A stretch of 64,000 bases of DNA from Rhizobium etli 8C-3 (GCF_001908375.1 NZ_CP017241.1:189001-253000), one strand, 5' to 3'; counted from the first letter of the stretch, positions 36,043-47,610 are shown. Numbers and translations: made by a program. Notes: generated by a model not told the origin, from the letters alone.

Positions 36043-37035
36043 ATGAAAAAAACCCTTCTTTCTTTCCTGGCCGTGGCCGCGATGTCCACGACGGCGCTCG
36101 CTGCCGACGTCAAGCCGGCTCTGGTTTACGGCACTGGCGGAAAGTTCGACAAGTCCTTCAACGAAGCAGCCTATAATGGAGCTGAGAAGTTCAAGGCCGA
36201 AACCGGCATAGCCTATCGCGACTTCGAGCCGACCGGCGACACACAGGGTGAGCAGGCGATCCGCAACTTCGCAAGCCGCGGCTTCAACCCGGTGGTAGCC
36301 GTGTCCTTCGCATGGACCTCGGCAATCGAAAAGGTCGCCGCCGAATTCCCGGACACCAAGTTCATCATCGTTGATTCGGTCGTCGACAAGCCGAATGTCC
36401 GCTCGGTCGTCTATAAGGAAGAAGAAGGCTCTTTCCTCGTCGGCGTACTCGCCGGCATGGCTTCCAAGAGCGGTAAGGTCGGTTTCGTCGGCGGCATGGA
36501 TATTCCTTTGATCCGCAAGTTCGAATGCGGCTATGAGCAGGGCGCCCGCTCCGTCAAGGCGGACATCGAAGTCTTTCAGAACATGACCGGCACAACCGGT
36601 GCTGCCTGGAACGACCCGGTTCGTGGGGGCGAGCTCGCCAAAAACCAGATCGACCAGGGCGCCGACGTCATTTACGCCGCTGCAGGCGCGACCGGCCTTG
36701 GCGTTTTGCAGACGGCTGCCGACAACAAGAAGTTTTCGATCGGCGTCGATTCCAACCAGAACCATCTGCATCCGGGCTCCGTGCTGACCTCGATGGTCAA
36801 GCGCGTCGATCTTGCCGTCTACAATGCTTACACCGATACCAAGAATGACAAGTTCACAGGCGGCGTGCAGGCTCTCGGCGTCAAGGAAGACGGCGTCGGC
36901 GCTGCGATCGACGACAACAACAAGCCGCTGATCACGCCGGAAATGCAGGCCGCCGTCGACAAGGCAAAGGCTGACATCATCGCAGGAACCATCAAGGTTC
37001 ACGATTACACGACGGACAACTCTTGCCCGAAGTGA
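36043..37035 (+). CDS. BMP-family nucleoside-type ABC substrate-binding protein
   Basis: 330 residues with a Sec signal peptide (KKTLLSFLAVAAMSTTALA, cut about residue 20). There is no lipobox, so it is periplasmic rather than a lipoprotein. The BMP/PnrA fold shows YGTGGKFDKSFNEAAYNGAE, a nucleoside-binding region with KFDKSFN, and GKVGFVGGMDIPLIRKFECGY near 145. BMP proteins bind purine nucleosides; the following nucleoside catabolic genes support that here. A strong terminator-like hairpin follows before the ATPase gene. Confidence 0.92.
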   Translation: MKKTLLSFLAVAAMSTTALAADVKPALVYGTGGKFDKSFNEAAYNGAEKFKAETGIAYRDFEPTGDTQGEQAIRNFASRGFNPVVAVSFAWTSAIEKVAAEFPDTKFIIVDSVVDKPNVRSVVYKEEEGSFLVGVLAGMASKSGKVGFVGGMDIPLIRKFECGYEQGARSVKADIEVFQNMTGTTGAAWNDPVRGGELAKNQIDQGADVIYAAAGATGLGVLQTAADNKKFSIGVDSNQNHLHPGSVLTSMVKRVDLAVYNAYTDTKNDKFTGGVQALGVKEDGVGAAIDDNNKPLITPEMQAAVDKAKADIIAGTIKVHDYTTDNSCPK

Positions 37036-37049
37036 TCCGCGACTGAGAT

Positions 37050-37088
37050 GGGCGTATGGCGGCCAGATTATCCGCCATACGCCCTTTT
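37050..37088 (+). terminator. Intra-operon terminator/attenuator after the binding-protein gene
   Basis: GGGCGTATGGCGG (37050-37062) pairs perfectly over 13 bp with its complement at 37072-37084, followed by TTTTCGTATTT. Lying between binding protein and ATPase, it should let only part of transcription continue, keeping the binding protein in excess. Confidence 0.85.
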
Positions 37089-37105
37089 CGTATTTGGAGC
37101 CTGCA

Positions 37106-38617
<1,512 letters not shown>

Positions 38618-38624
38618 GGCCTTA

Positions 38625-39728
38625 ATGAGCACTGCTTCCGTTTCTCTTCCAAACTGGATCACCTACGGTCTCATCCCGGTTTTGAACCTGATCGTTGCAT
38701 TCCTGATCTCCGGCGTTGTCGTCTGGCTGATCGGCGAAAGCCCGCTTGGTGCTCTTTCCTTGCTGATCGAGGGTGCGCTCGGCAGCGGCGAAGGCATCGG
38801 GTTCACGCTTTATTACGCCACAAGCTTCATTTTCACGGGCCTTTCGGTCGCGGTTGCGATCCATGCCGGTCTCTTCAACATCGGCTCGGAAGGTCAGGCC
38901 TATCTCGGGGGCCTTGGTTGCGCACTGGTTGCGCTGGCGCTCGACCGCTTCGTTCCCTGGTATGTCACGATGCCGGTTGCCGTTGTCGGCGCCGGCCTTT
39001 TCGGCGCTGCATGGGCATCCATTCCGGCCTTCCTCCAGGCAAAACGCGGCAGCCACATCGTCATCACGACCATCATGTTCAATTACATCGGCGCGGCGCT
39101 GATGGTTTATCTGCTGGTCCACGTGCTGATCGTGCCCGGCAAGATGGCGCCGGAAACGCGCACCTTCCTCGACGGGGGCCAGTTGCCGAAGCTCGGATGG
39201 GTGATGAACCTGTTCGGTGCGAAGCTCGGGGCCGCGCCGTTCAATGTCTCCTTCATCATCGCCCTTGTCGCCGCCTACTTCGTCTGGCTGCTCGTCTGGC
39301 GAACGAAGCTTGGATTTGAGATGCGCACGCTCGGCGCAAGCCCCACTGCCGCCTCCTATGCAGGCATTCCCTATGCCCGCACGGTCATGATCGCCATGCT
39401 GCTCTCTGGCGCGCTGGCCGGCATGATGGCGCTGAACCCGGTCATGGGCTCTTCAGCGCGCCTGCAGGTCGAGTTCGTCGGCGGCGCCGGCTTCGTCGGA
39501 ATTGCCGTCTCGCTGATGGGACGCAATCATCCCGTGGGGATCATCTTCTCGGCGATCCTTTTCGGAATCCTCTATCAGGGCGGCGACTGGATCTCCTTCG
39601 AGATGCCGAACATTACCCGCGAAATGATCCTTGTGATTCAAGGTCTGGTTATTCTCTTTGCGGGCGCGCTCGAGTACATGTTCCGCCCGGCGCTCGTCCA
39701 CGTCTACCAACAGTTCAAGGTCAAGTGA
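38625..39728 (+). CDS. Nucleoside-type ABC transporter permease (NupB/YufP-like)
   Basis: 367 residues from ATG 38625 with about ten hydrophobic helices. Signature segments of this branched-chain-like permease family: HAGLFNIGSEGQAYLGGLGC near 80, GSHIVITTIMFNYIGAALM near 142 and LGASPTAASYAGI near 234. It lies seven bases after the ATPase gene. Confidence 0.92.
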   Translation: MSTASVSLPNWITYGLIPVLNLIVAFLISGVVVWLIGESPLGALSLLIEGALGSGEGIGFTLYYATSFIFTGLSVAVAIHAGLFNIGSEGQAYLGGLGCALVALALDRFVPWYVTMPVAVVGAGLFGAAWASIPAFLQAKRGSHIVITTIMFNYIGAALMVYLLVHVLIVPGKMAPETRTFLDGGQLPKLGWVMNLFGAKLGAAPFNVSFIIALVAAYFVWLLVWRTKLGFEMRTLGASPTAASYAGIPYARTVMIAMLLSGALAGMMALNPVMGSSARLQVEFVGGAGFVGIAVSLMGRNHPVGIIFSAILFGILYQGGDWISFEMPNITREMILVIQGLVILFAGALEYMFRPALVHVYQQFKVK

Positions 39729-39738
39729 GGGGCGGACG

Positions 39739-40710
39739 ATGGATTACTACGACATCCTGATCAACGTTCTAAGTTCGACGATCCGACTCTCGATCCCGTT
39801 GATCTTTACTGCCCTTGCCGGCCTCTTTTCCGAACGCGCCGGCGTCTTCGACATCGGTCTGGAAGGCAAGATGCTGGGCGCGGCCTTTGCCGCCGCCTGC
39901 GTTGCATACATCACCGACTCGGCCTGGCTCGGCCTCGTCGCGGGCATCCTGTGCTCTGTCTCGCTGAGTTTGGTGCACGGCTTTGCATCGATCACCAATC
40001 GGGGCAATCAGATTATCTCGGGCGTTGCCATCAATTTTTTCATCGCCGGTATCACCATTGTGCTTGGCCAGGCCTGGTTCGGTCAGGGCGGCCGCACGCC
40101 GCAGCTATCCCCCGCAAGCCGGTTCTCGCCAATTACGCTTCCGGGCGCAGATGCGATCCGCGAGGTTGCGATCATCGGTCCGCTCTATTCGAACGTGATC
40201 TCCGGCAACAACATCCTGACCTACCTCGCATTCCTGGCAGTTCCGCTTTCGTGGTGGATCCTCTACCGGACGCGCTTTGGGCTGCGCCTTCGCGCCGTCG
40301 GCGAAAATCCAGGAGCGGTTGATACAGCCGGTATCTCGGTCAGTTGGCTGCGCTACCGTGCCGTCATGTGCGCCGGCGTTCTCTGCGGCTTCTCGGGCAC
40401 CTATCTGGCGATCGCCCAGTCGGCAGCCTTCATCAAGGACATGTCGGCGGGCAAGGGTTATATCGCCCTTGCCGCGCTGGTCTTCGCGAAATGGAAACCG
40501 GTGCCTGTGATGTTCGCCTGCCTGCTCTTCGGCTTCCTCGATGCACTTGCCAATTTCATGCAGGGCAAGCAGGTGCCGCTGATCGGCGCAGTGCCGGTGC
40601 AGATATTCCAGGCTCTGCCGTATATTCTCACCTGTATCTTGCTTGCTGGATTCATCGGCGTTGCAACTCCGCCGAAGGCCGGTGGGGTCCCCTATACGAA
40701 GGAGCGTTGA
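39739..40710 (+). CDS. Nucleoside-type ABC transporter permease (NupC/YufQ-like)
   Basis: 323 residues from ATG 39739, preceded by GGGGCGG. About eight to nine helices, with ERAGVFDIGLEGKMLGAAFA near 33, NRGNQIISGVAINFF near 92 and LRAVGENPGAVDTAGISV near 184. Second membrane subunit of the nucleoside importer. It starts ten bases after the first permease gene and three bases before cdd. Confidence 0.92.
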   Translation: MDYYDILINVLSSTIRLSIPLIFTALAGLFSERAGVFDIGLEGKMLGAAFAAACVAYITDSAWLGLVAGILCSVSLSLVHGFASITNRGNQIISGVAINFFIAGITIVLGQAWFGQGGRTPQLSPASRFSPITLPGADAIREVAIIGPLYSNVISGNNILTYLAFLAVPLSWWILYRTRFGLRLRAVGENPGAVDTAGISVSWLRYRAVMCAGVLCGFSGTYLAIAQSAAFIKDMSAGKGYIALAALVFAKWKPVPVMFACLLFGFLDALANFMQGKQVPLIGAVPVQIFQALPYILTCILLAGFIGVATPPKAGGVPYTKER

Positions 40711-40713
40711 AAT

Positions 40714-41103
40714 ATGTCGCACGACCTTTTTAAAGCCGCCCGTGGTGCGATGGCCTTTGCCCACGCGCCTTATTCAAAATTCCCGGTCGGAGCGGCGATC
40801 CGCGCCGAGGACGGCAAGATCTATACCGGTGCCAATATCGAAAACCTCTCCTTCCCGCAGGGTTGGTGTGCCGAGCCGACGGCCATCAGCGCCATGATCA
40901 TGGGCGGAGCGAAGAAAATCGTCGAAATGGCGGTCATTGCCGAGAAGCTGCCGCTTTGCCCGCCTTGCGGCGGCTGCCGGCAGAAGATCTCTGAGTTTGC
41001 GTCGAGAGATACGAAGATTTATCTTTGCGACGAGACGGGCGTGAAGAAGGCCATGACGATGGAAGAACTTCTTCCCTTCAGCTTCGAGACCGAACTCGGA
41101 TGA
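40714..41103 (+). CDS. cdd: Cytidine deaminase
   Basis: 129 residues, the small tetrameric type. Zinc and catalytic residues are intact: CAEPTAI near 52 (Cys ligand, catalytic Glu) and PPCGGCRQ near 88 (two Cys ligands). The usual CAERTA reads CAEPTA here. The substrate-binding SKFPVGAAI and GANIENLSFP are present. It deaminates cytidine and deoxycytidine to uridine forms, feeding deoA. Overlaps the next gene by four bases. Confidence 0.96.
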   Translation: MSHDLFKAARGAMAFAHAPYSKFPVGAAIRAEDGKIYTGANIENLSFPQGWCAEPTAISAMIMGGAKKIVEMAVIAEKLPLCPPCGGCRQKISEFASRDTKIYLCDETGVKKAMTMEELLPFSFETELG

Positions 41104-41909
41104 AGGCCGCCATCGATCAACTCGTCGGCAAACTCGGTGGGCTCGTGCCCCGACACGGCATCGTGCTCGGCTCGGGCCTTGGCTCGCTGGTAGGCGAACT
41201 GACGGATGCAGTGCGCATTCCCTATCGGGATCTGCCGGGCTTTCCTGTCAGCGCCGTCTCCGGGCATGCGGGCGAGGTCGTTGCCGGTCGTCTCGGCGGC
41301 GTGCCTGTCATCATGCTGTCGGGCCGCGTCCATTACTACGAAAAGGGCGATGCCGACGCCATGCGGCTGCCGATCGAGGTGCTGAAGGGCCTTGGCGTGC
41401 AATCGCTGTTTCTTACCAATTCCGCAGGCTCGCTACTTGAGGAGATGGCGCCGGGCTCGGTTATGCAGATTACCGACCACATCAATTATTCCGGCATGAA
41501 TCCTCTCATCGGCGAGGAAAGCGACCGCCGCTTCGTCGGCATGACGAGCGCCTATGATGGTGATCTTTCCTCATCGATGCGCAAGGCGGCCGAGAAGCTT
41601 GGCATCAAGCTCTTTCACGGCGTCTATATGTGGTTTTCGGGACCAAGCTTTGAAACGCCTGCGGAAATCCGCATGGCGCGGATTTTAGGCGCGGATGCTG
41701 TCGGCATGTCGACCGTACCGGAGGTCATCATCGCCCGCATGCTGGGTTTAAGGGTTGCCGCAGCTTCGGTAATCACCAATTATGGAGCTGGCATGACGGG
41801 TTCCGAACTCAGCCACGAAGAAACAAAAGACATGGCGCCCGTCGGCGGCGCGCGTCTCGCCGCAATCTTGAAGGAAACGATTGCGGGTGGAGGAAGCAAT
41901 AATGAATAA
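41100..41909 (+). CDS. Purine-nucleoside phosphorylase (trimeric type)
   Basis: 269 residues from ATG 41100 in the ATGA overlap with cdd. Phosphate site GIVLGSGLGSLVGEL near 20, then SGRVHYYEKGDADAM near 77 and the active-site MWFSGPSFETPAEIRM with VGMSTVPEV near 180-206. It splits purine nucleosides into base and (deoxy)ribose 1-phosphate, the substrate of phosphopentomutase DeoB on the other arm. PunA/XapA/DeoD naming varies, so I leave the symbol empty. Confidence 0.95.
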   Translation: MKAAIDQLVGKLGGLVPRHGIVLGSGLGSLVGELTDAVRIPYRDLPGFPVSAVSGHAGEVVAGRLGGVPVIMLSGRVHYYEKGDADAMRLPIEVLKGLGVQSLFLTNSAGSLLEEMAPGSVMQITDHINYSGMNPLIGEESDRRFVGMTSAYDGDLSSSMRKAAEKLGIKLFHGVYMWFSGPSFETPAEIRMARILGADAVGMSTVPEVIIARMLGLRVAAASVITNYGAGMTGSELSHEETKDMAPVGGARLAAILKETIAGGGSNNE

Positions 41910-42678
41910 CTACTCGCAGAAAGAGACGGCAGCGGTCGCGCTGTCGCTGCTTGATCTCACCAATCTGAAGGACGATTGCACGCAGGAGCAGATTGATACG
42001 CTTTGCGCCCGCGCGCAGACTCCCTACGGCAATAGTGCCGCGATCTGCATCTGGCCACGCTTCGTGGCCCATGCCCGCATGGTTCTTGGCAAAGGTCATG
42101 CGGTCCGAATTGCAACGGTTGTCAATTTCCCGTCCGGCGAGATGGAAGTGGCCGATGTCGCCGCTGAAACCCGGGAGGCAATTGCAGACGGTGCAGATGA
42201 AATAGATCTGGTGATCCCCTATCGCAAATTCCGCGAAGGTGACGAAAAGGCCGTCGTCGACATGGTGACAGCGGTGCGCGCTGAGTGCACCGGCGGCGTA
42301 TTGTTGAAAGTCATCCTGGAGACGGGTGAGATCAAGGACCCTGGCCTCATTCGGCGCGCCTCCGAACTTGCAATCGACGCGGGCGCGGATTTCATCAAGA
42401 CATCCACCGGCAAGGTAGCCGTGAACGCGACGCTCGAAGCAGCAGATATCATGATCCGCGCGATCCGTCACAGCGGCCGCAAGGTTGGCTTCAAGCCGGC
42501 CGGCGGCATCGGCTCCGTCGCCGATGCCGCCCTTTATCTCAGCCTTGCCGAAACGATCATGACGCCGGACTGGCCGATGCCGTCTACCTTCCGTTTCGGG
42601 GCCTCCGGCCTGCTCGATGACATTCTCGCTGTTCTCAGCGGCGCCCAGTCGGCGCCCGCCAAGGCCTCGAGCTATTGA
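41902..42678 (+). CDS. deoC: Deoxyribose-phosphate aldolase
   Basis: 258 residues from ATG 41902, overlapping the previous stop by eight bases with GGAGG upstream. Schiff-base lysine in GADFIKTSTGKV near 170, second active-site lysine in GFKPAGGIG near 203. It cleaves deoxyribose 5-phosphate to glyceraldehyde 3-phosphate and acetaldehyde. Class I aldolase, TIM barrel, E. coli-like length (259). Confidence 0.97.
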   Translation: MNNYSQKETAAVALSLLDLTNLKDDCTQEQIDTLCARAQTPYGNSAAICIWPRFVAHARMVLGKGHAVRIATVVNFPSGEMEVADVAAETREAIADGADEIDLVIPYRKFREGDEKAVVDMVTAVRAECTGGVLLKVILETGEIKDPGLIRRASELAIDAGADFIKTSTGKVAVNATLEAADIMIRAIRHSGRKVGFKPAGGIGSVADAALYLSLAETIMTPDWPMPSTFRFGASGLLDDILAVLSGAQSAPAKASSY

Positions 42679-42680
42679 GC

Positions 42681-43988
42681 ATGATCCCGCAGGAGATCAT
42701 CCGGCGAAAGCGGAACGGCGATGTCCTTTCCACGGACGAGATCCAGTCGTTCATTACGGCGCTTTCCGCCGGTAAGTTATCAGAGGGGCAGATCGGCGCA
42801 TTTGCGATGGCCGTCTGGTTCAGGGGCATGTCGCGCGGTGAGACCGTCGCGCTGACGCTCGCCATGGCACGCTCAGGCGACGTGCTGACCTGGCCCGGGA
42901 TCGATCGCCCGATCGCCGACAAGCATTCAACCGGCGGCGTCGGCGATAATGTTTCGCTGATGCTGGCGCCGATTGCGGCTGCCTGCGGGCTTGCTGTACC
43001 GATGATTTCCGGTCGCGGCCTCGGTCACACCGGGGGAACGCTCGACAAGCTGGAATCCATTCCCGGCTATGAAATTACGCCGGATCCAGCACTCTTCCGC
43101 AACGTCGTCAGCCAAGCTGGCTGCGCCATCATCGGACAGACGAGCTCGTTGGCGCCTGCCGACGGCAAATTATACGCCGTGCGCGATGTCACGGCGACGG
43201 TCGATTCCATCCCGCTGATTACGGCCTCCATTCTCTCCAAGAAACTCGCCGCCGGGCTTCAGACCTTGGTGCTCGACGTGAAAACCGGTAACGGCGCCTT
43301 CATGGCAGATCACGCGCAGGCAAAGCTTTTGGCGCAGTCTCTGGTGGATGTGGCAAATGGGGCAGGGATCAAGACCACCGCGTTGATCACCGATATGAAC
43401 CAGCCGCTGGCAGACGCAGCGGGAAACGCCGTTGAAATATGGAACTGCCTGGATTTTCTGTCCGGAAAAAAAGCTGGAACCCGGCTGGAGACCGTCGTTG
43501 TGGCTTTCGCAGCCGAGATGCTGGTGAGCTCCGGCATTTGCCCGTCTTTGCAAGACGGCGAAGCGAAAGCCCGTGAGGCGCTGGCCTCTGGCAAGGCGGC
43601 CGAGATTTTTTCCCGCATGGTGCATATGCTGGGCGGCCCGGCGGATTTTGTCGACAAGCCCGCGAAATATCTGGTCAAAGCGCCAATCGAAAGGCCGGTT
43701 CTCGTAAGTGAGAGCGGCTGGCTTTCAGCTTGCGATGCTCGCGAGATCGGCTTGGCCGTTATCGATCTCGGCGGCGGGCGACGCCGTCCGGAAGACAAGA
43801 TCGACCATCGGGTCGGCTTCTCAGCTCTGCTGCCGCTCGGCACGCGCGTCGACAAGGGCGATAGGCTCGCGATCGTGCATGCTGCAAGCGAGGCGGCGGC
43901 GCAAGAGGCGGCAGCCTCGATCGCGTCAAGCTACCGCATCCACGGCAAGACGCCTTCGTTGCCGCCGGTTGTTTCCGACCGCATTTGA
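42681..43988 (+). CDS. deoA: Thymidine phosphorylase
   Basis: 435 residues from ATG 42681, two bases after deoC. The signature MISGRGLGHTGGTLDKLESI near 112 and phosphate site DKHSTGGVGDN near 81 are intact. It releases thymine or uracil and deoxyribose 1-phosphate. Last gene of the plus-strand nucleoside operon; its stop abuts the stop of the convergent protease gene with no bases in between, and no terminator is visible. Confidence 0.96.
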   Translation: MIPQEIIRRKRNGDVLSTDEIQSFITALSAGKLSEGQIGAFAMAVWFRGMSRGETVALTLAMARSGDVLTWPGIDRPIADKHSTGGVGDNVSLMLAPIAAACGLAVPMISGRGLGHTGGTLDKLESIPGYEITPDPALFRNVVSQAGCAIIGQTSSLAPADGKLYAVRDVTATVDSIPLITASILSKKLAAGLQTLVLDVKTGNGAFMADHAQAKLLAQSLVDVANGAGIKTTALITDMNQPLADAAGNAVEIWNCLDFLSGKKAGTRLETVVVAFAAEMLVSSGICPSLQDGEAKAREALASGKAAEIFSRMVHMLGGPADFVDKPAKYLVKAPIERPVLVSESGWLSACDAREIGLAVIDLGGGRRRPEDKIDHRVGFSALLPLGTRVDKGDRLAIVHAASEAAAQEAAASIASSYRIHGKTPSLPPVVSDRI

Positions 43989-44525
43989 TTATTGCTTCAG
44001 ATTGAGCGAGCCGTCCGCAAAGGAATAAGACTCCAGTTTCTTCAGGAAACTCATGCCGACCAGAGTTGTCGAAAGTGCATCATCCTTGAGCACGAAGGCC
44101 TCCACGCCCTGCACGCGGATGCCGCCGATCTCCATGCGATCGAGTGTGACATGTGCGGCCTTGGTCTGGCCGTTGGCTGTATTTACTGTATGCCGGAAGT
44201 CGAGCTGATTGGCACTGTAGCCGAGACGGCGGGCAAGGCTTTCGTTCAGCGCCACATAGGTCGCGCCGGTATCGATCAGTCCCTTCACGGGTCTGCTGTT
44301 GATCTTGAAGTCGCCTGTATAGTGCCCCTGCGCATTGGCCTGAAGGCGCATGCGGCCGTTACCAGGAGCCGGGGCGGGTGTCACAGGCTGTTCAGTGGCG
44401 GTTGAGACAATGTTGGCCGAAGCGGTCTCGGTAGCCGGTTGGTCGCCATTGACTTCGAAGAACGAGGGGACTTGCGTGGCGAATGCGGCGATAATGCTCG
44501 CGAAAATGACGATACGCATGAGCAT
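43989..44525 (-). CDS. Membrane-anchored retropepsin-like aspartic protease (TIGR02281-type)
   Basis: 178 residues from ATG 44525, with AGGA nine bases upstream. A single N-terminal hydrophobic anchor (MRIVIFASIIAAFATQVPSFF) is followed by a Thr/Pro-rich linker. The retropepsin-like domain (about 80-178) has the active site GLIDTGATYVALNE near 103 and the flap-like VRVQGVEAFVLKDD region before LVGMSFLKKLESY. With one catalytic Asp it should work as a dimer, with its domain in the periplasm. Substrate unknown. Confidence 0.9.
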   Translation of the reverse strand: MLMRIVIFASIIAAFATQVPSFFEVNGDQPATETASANIVSTATEQPVTPAPAPGNGRMRLQANAQGHYTGDFKINSRPVKGLIDTGATYVALNESLARRLGYSANQLDFRHTVNTANGQTKAAHVTLDRMEIGGIRVQGVEAFVLKDDALSTTLVGMSFLKKLESYSFADGSLNLKQ

Positions 44526-44621
44526 GAACGGAAATCCTGCCTGTATGAACCACGCCTCATGCGGGTTTGAGACTTCAAGACCGCTACGCCGCATTTGCTG
44601 ACAAGTCGCTAATGGCGAAGC

Positions 44622-44650
44622 TAAAATGGCCCGGATCCGTGCTCCGGGCC
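44622..44650 (-). terminator. Rho-independent terminator of upp
   Basis: GGCCCGGA and TCCGGGCC (8 bp) around a seven-base loop, 44628-44650; on the minus strand it is followed by ATTTTAG. It lies 36 bases after the upp stop. Confidence 0.75.
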
Positions 44651-44686
44651 TTCTATATCCAAGGACTTGGTAAAGGAAAGCTGAAG

Positions 44687-45316
44687 TTACTTCGTCCCGT
44701 ACATGCGGTCGCCCGCATCGCCTAGTCCAGGCACGATATAGCCCTTCTCGTTGAGATGGCTGTCTATCGCTGCCGTGAAGACCGGCACATCGGGATGCGC
44801 CGAACGGAAGTTCTTGATGCCTTCCGGAGCAGCGAGCAGGCAGAGGAAGCGGATATTATGTGCGCCCCGTTCCTTCAGCTTGTCGATCGCCGCAATCGAG
44901 GAATTGCCGGTCGCGAGCATCGGATCGACGACGATGATAAGACGCTCTGCCACGTCCTCGGGCGCCTTGAAGTAATATTCCACAGGCTGCAGCGTTTCGT
45001 GATCGCGATAGACACCGATATGGGAAACGCGGGCAGAAGGCACGAGATCGAGCATGCCTTCGAGCAAGCCATTGCCGGCGCGCAGGATCGAGGCGAAGAC
45101 GAGCTTCTTGCCTTCCAGGATCGGCGATTCCATTGTCTGAAGAGGCGTTTCAATGGTTTCCATCGTCAGTTCGAGATCGCGCGTCACCTCGTAGCAGAGC
45201 AGCGTCGAGATCTCGCGAAGCAGCCTGCGAAAACTGCCCGTCGATGTCTCCTTGCGCCGCATGATGGTGAGTTTGTGCTGCACGAGCGGGTGATCGATGA
45301 CGATGACGCCTTCCAT
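44687..45316 (-). CDS. upp: Uracil phosphoribosyltransferase
   Basis: 209 residues, beginning [23 protein letters not shown]-binding loop [18 protein letters not shown] near 128, uracil-site segment near the C-terminus [14 protein letters not shown]. It makes UMP from uracil and PRPP, salvaging the base released by deoA. It lies 108 bases after add and may be in the same minus-strand operon. Confidence 0.97.
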   Translation of the reverse strand: MEGVIVIDHPLVQHKLTIMRRKETSTGSFRRLLREISTLLCYEVTRDLELTMETIETPLQTMESPILEGKKLVFASILRAGNGLLEGMLDLVPSARVSHIGVYRDHETLQPVEYYFKAPEDVAERLIIVVDPMLATGNSSIAAIDKLKERGAHNIRFLCLLAAPEGIKNFRSAHPDVPVFTAAIDSHLNEKGYIVPGLGDAGDRMYGTK

Positions 45317-45424
45317 GGCCGGGCCTTCCTTTAATTGTTCTTATCGGACGTTTCTTTCACGGAAAGCGCCTCAACTGCAAGAGTGGAGGCGATTTTCACG
45401 GGATGATCTTCAGGCCCGGGCGGT

Positions 45425-46393
45425 TCAAATGAGGGCGAGCAGCGCCATGCGGGTTTTTTCATCAACGAAAGCCGCTTCGATGCCGGTCCGCGTCAGTTCG
45501 TTGATTTCTTTGTCGCTGAAACCGAACGCATCGGCGGCGAGCTCATACTCGCGCTTCAACGAAGTATGAAAAAAGGGCGGGTCGTCGGAACTGATCGTCA
45601 CGCGAACGCCTGTTTCCTTGAACTTGCGCAGGGGATGGGAAGCGAAATCGGGAAAGACGTTCAGCGCAATATTGGAGCCGGGGCAAACCTCGAGAACTGT
45701 GCCGAGATCGGCAAGCCGCCTGACGAGGTCGGCGTCCTCGATTGCACGAACACCATGGCCGATGCGCGATGGACGCACGACGTCGAGCGCATCGGAGACG
45801 CTGAAGGCGCCACAGACTTCGCCGGCGTGAATGGTGAGGCCAAGGCCTGCGTCACGGGCGATATCGAAGGCCTGGGCATAATCTGCAACGCGCCCCATGC
45901 GCTCCTCGCCAGCCAGGTTGAAGCCGGTGATCAGCGGGTTGTCGGCCTTTGCCGCGTATTTCGCAGCGGCGATCACGCGCTCAGGCCCGAAATGCCGCTC
46001 GCCGGTTACGATGAGCCGCGCTTCAATGCCACTTTTTGCCTTGGCCTGGCGAATGCCTTCGCAGATGCCGGCGATATAGGCGTCTGCCCCAAGCCCGATA
46101 CGATCGCCGTGGTCGGGCGAAACGATAAGTTCGCTATAGATCGTACCGATCCCCGCAAGCTCCTGCAGGTAGGTCTCGGTGAGGAGCGCATAGTCCTCGT
46201 CGGTCTTGTAGACCTCGGAGACCTTGTCATAGCATTCGAGGAAACTCGCAAAATCATGCCAGACATATGTTCCGTCGCGGAGATAAGCGCTGATGTCGGT
46301 ATTGTATTTTCGCGCCTGCGCTTCAGTCAGCGCCGGAGGTGCCGCGCCCTCCAGATGGCAATGCAGCTCGACCTTCTTCAAATGTGATGTCAC
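45425..46393 (-). CDS. add: Adenosine deaminase
   Basis: 322 residues. Metal ligands in [11 protein letters not shown] near 7-17, [10 protein letters not shown] near 193 with the His-Ala-Gly-Glu proton donor, RIGHGVRA near 213, and [12 protein letters not shown] near 272. It deaminates adenosine and deoxyadenosine to inosine forms, which purine nucleoside phosphorylase then splits. Start is GTG at 46393, in a GTGA overlap with the deoB stop. Confidence 0.95.
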   Translation of the reverse strand: MTSHLKKVELHCHLEGAAPPALTEAQARKYNTDISAYLRDGTYVWHDFASFLECYDKVSEVYKTDEDYALLTETYLQELAGIGTIYSELIVSPDHGDRIGLGADAYIAGICEGIRQAKAKSGIEARLIVTGERHFGPERVIAAAKYAAKADNPLITGFNLAGEERMGRVADYAQAFDIARDAGLGLTIHAGEVCGAFSVSDALDVVRPSRIGHGVRAIEDADLVRRLADLGTVLEVCPGSNIALNVFPDFASHPLRKFKETGVRVTISSDDPPFFHTSLKREYELAADAFGFSDKEINELTRTGIEAAFVDEKTRMALLALI

Positions 46394-47610
46394 AGAAAGC
46401 TTCTCCCATGCGGTCCGGCTGCGATGCCGAGATGGCGGGCAACCGTCTCGCCGATATCGGCATATGTGCTGCGAATGCCGATATCGCGCGACTTCAAGCC
46501 CGGCCCGTAGGCGATGATCGGCACGCGCTCGCGCGTGTGATCCGTGCCGCGCCAGGTTGGATCGCAGCCGTGGTCGGCCGTAAGGACGACGAGATCGCCG
46601 GGTGCAAGCTTGCGGTGCACGTCCGGCAGCCGCGCATCGAAGGCTTCGAGCGCGGCAGCATAGCCAGCCACATCGCGCCGGTGGCCGTAGACCATGTCGA
46701 AATCGACGAAATTGGTGAAGACCAGGTCGCCGTCTTCGGCCGCTTCCATTGCGGCGAGCGACGCGTCCATCAGTGCATCATTGCCGTTCGCCTTGATGAC
46801 CCTGGAAACACCCTGATGGGCGAAGATATCGCCGATCTTGCCGATGGCATGAACCTTGCGCTGCGCATTGACGAGACGATCGAGCAACGTCGGCTCCGGC
46901 GGCGGCACCGAGAAATCGCGGCGGTTGCCGGTGCGCTCGAATGTTGAGGGCGTCTCGCCGACGAAGGGCCGGGCGATCACCCGGCCAATGTTGTGGCTGT
47001 CGAGGAGTGTGCGGGCGATGCGGCAAAAGCCGAGCAGCCGGTCGAGACCGAAATGGGTCTCGTGGGCCGCGACCTGAAAGACGGAATCGGACGAGGTATA
47101 GCAGATTGGCTTGCCGGTGCGGATATGCTCCTCGCCGAGCCGGGCTATTATTTCCGTGCCTGAGGCGTGACAATTGCCGAGAATGCCCGGGACCTCCGCC
47201 GCGTTGCAGAGCGCCTCGAGAAACTGGGACGGAAAGGCCTCGCCTTCGGTGGGAAAATAGCCCCAGTCGAATGTCACCGGTGTTCCCGCGATTTCCCAAT
47301 GGCCGGACGGCGTATCCTTGCCGCGGGAGATCTCGTTGGCGCAGCCATGGATGCCGTAGACTTTATCTGGAACCGGCATACCGGCTGGAGCACGCCCGGT
47401 TGCGGTTCTGGCAATCTGCATCAGGCCGAGTGCCGACAAATTGGGAAGCGAAAGCGGGCCGGACCGCAAGCCTTGCCTGTCGGCAGCCCCGGCTGCGCAA
47501 AATTCCGCGATATGGCCAAGCGTGTCCGAACCTTCATCGCCATACTGCGCCGCATCCGGCCCGCCGCCGACGCCGAAGGAATCAAGAACGAAGAGAAATG
47601 CACGTGCCAT
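46390..47610 (-). CDS. deoB: Phosphopentomutase
   Basis: 406 residues of the alkaline-phosphatase superfamily. Metal site [16 protein letters not shown] near 5-20, [20 protein letters not shown] near 340 with the conserved Asp-His pairs. Moves phosphate from C1 to C5 of ribose and deoxyribose, linking nucleoside phosphorolysis to deoC and the pentose phosphate pool. First gene of the minus-strand salvage arm, coupled to add. Confidence 0.97.
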   Translation of the reverse strand: MARAFLFVLDSFGVGGGPDAAQYGDEGSDTLGHIAEFCAAGAADRQGLRSGPLSLPNLSALGLMQIARTATGRAPAGMPVPDKVYGIHGCANEISRGKDTPSGHWEIAGTPVTFDWGYFPTEGEAFPSQFLEALCNAAEVPGILGNCHASGTEIIARLGEEHIRTGKPICYTSSDSVFQVAAHETHFGLDRLLGFCRIARTLLDSHNIGRVIARPFVGETPSTFERTGNRRDFSVPPPEPTLLDRLVNAQRKVHAIGKIGDIFAHQGVSRVIKANGNDALMDASLAAMEAAEDGDLVFTNFVDFDMVYGHRRDVAGYAAALEAFDARLPDVHRKLAPGDLVVLTADHGCDPTWRGTDHTRERVPIIAYGPGLKSRDIGIRSTYADIGETVARHLGIAAGPHGRSFL

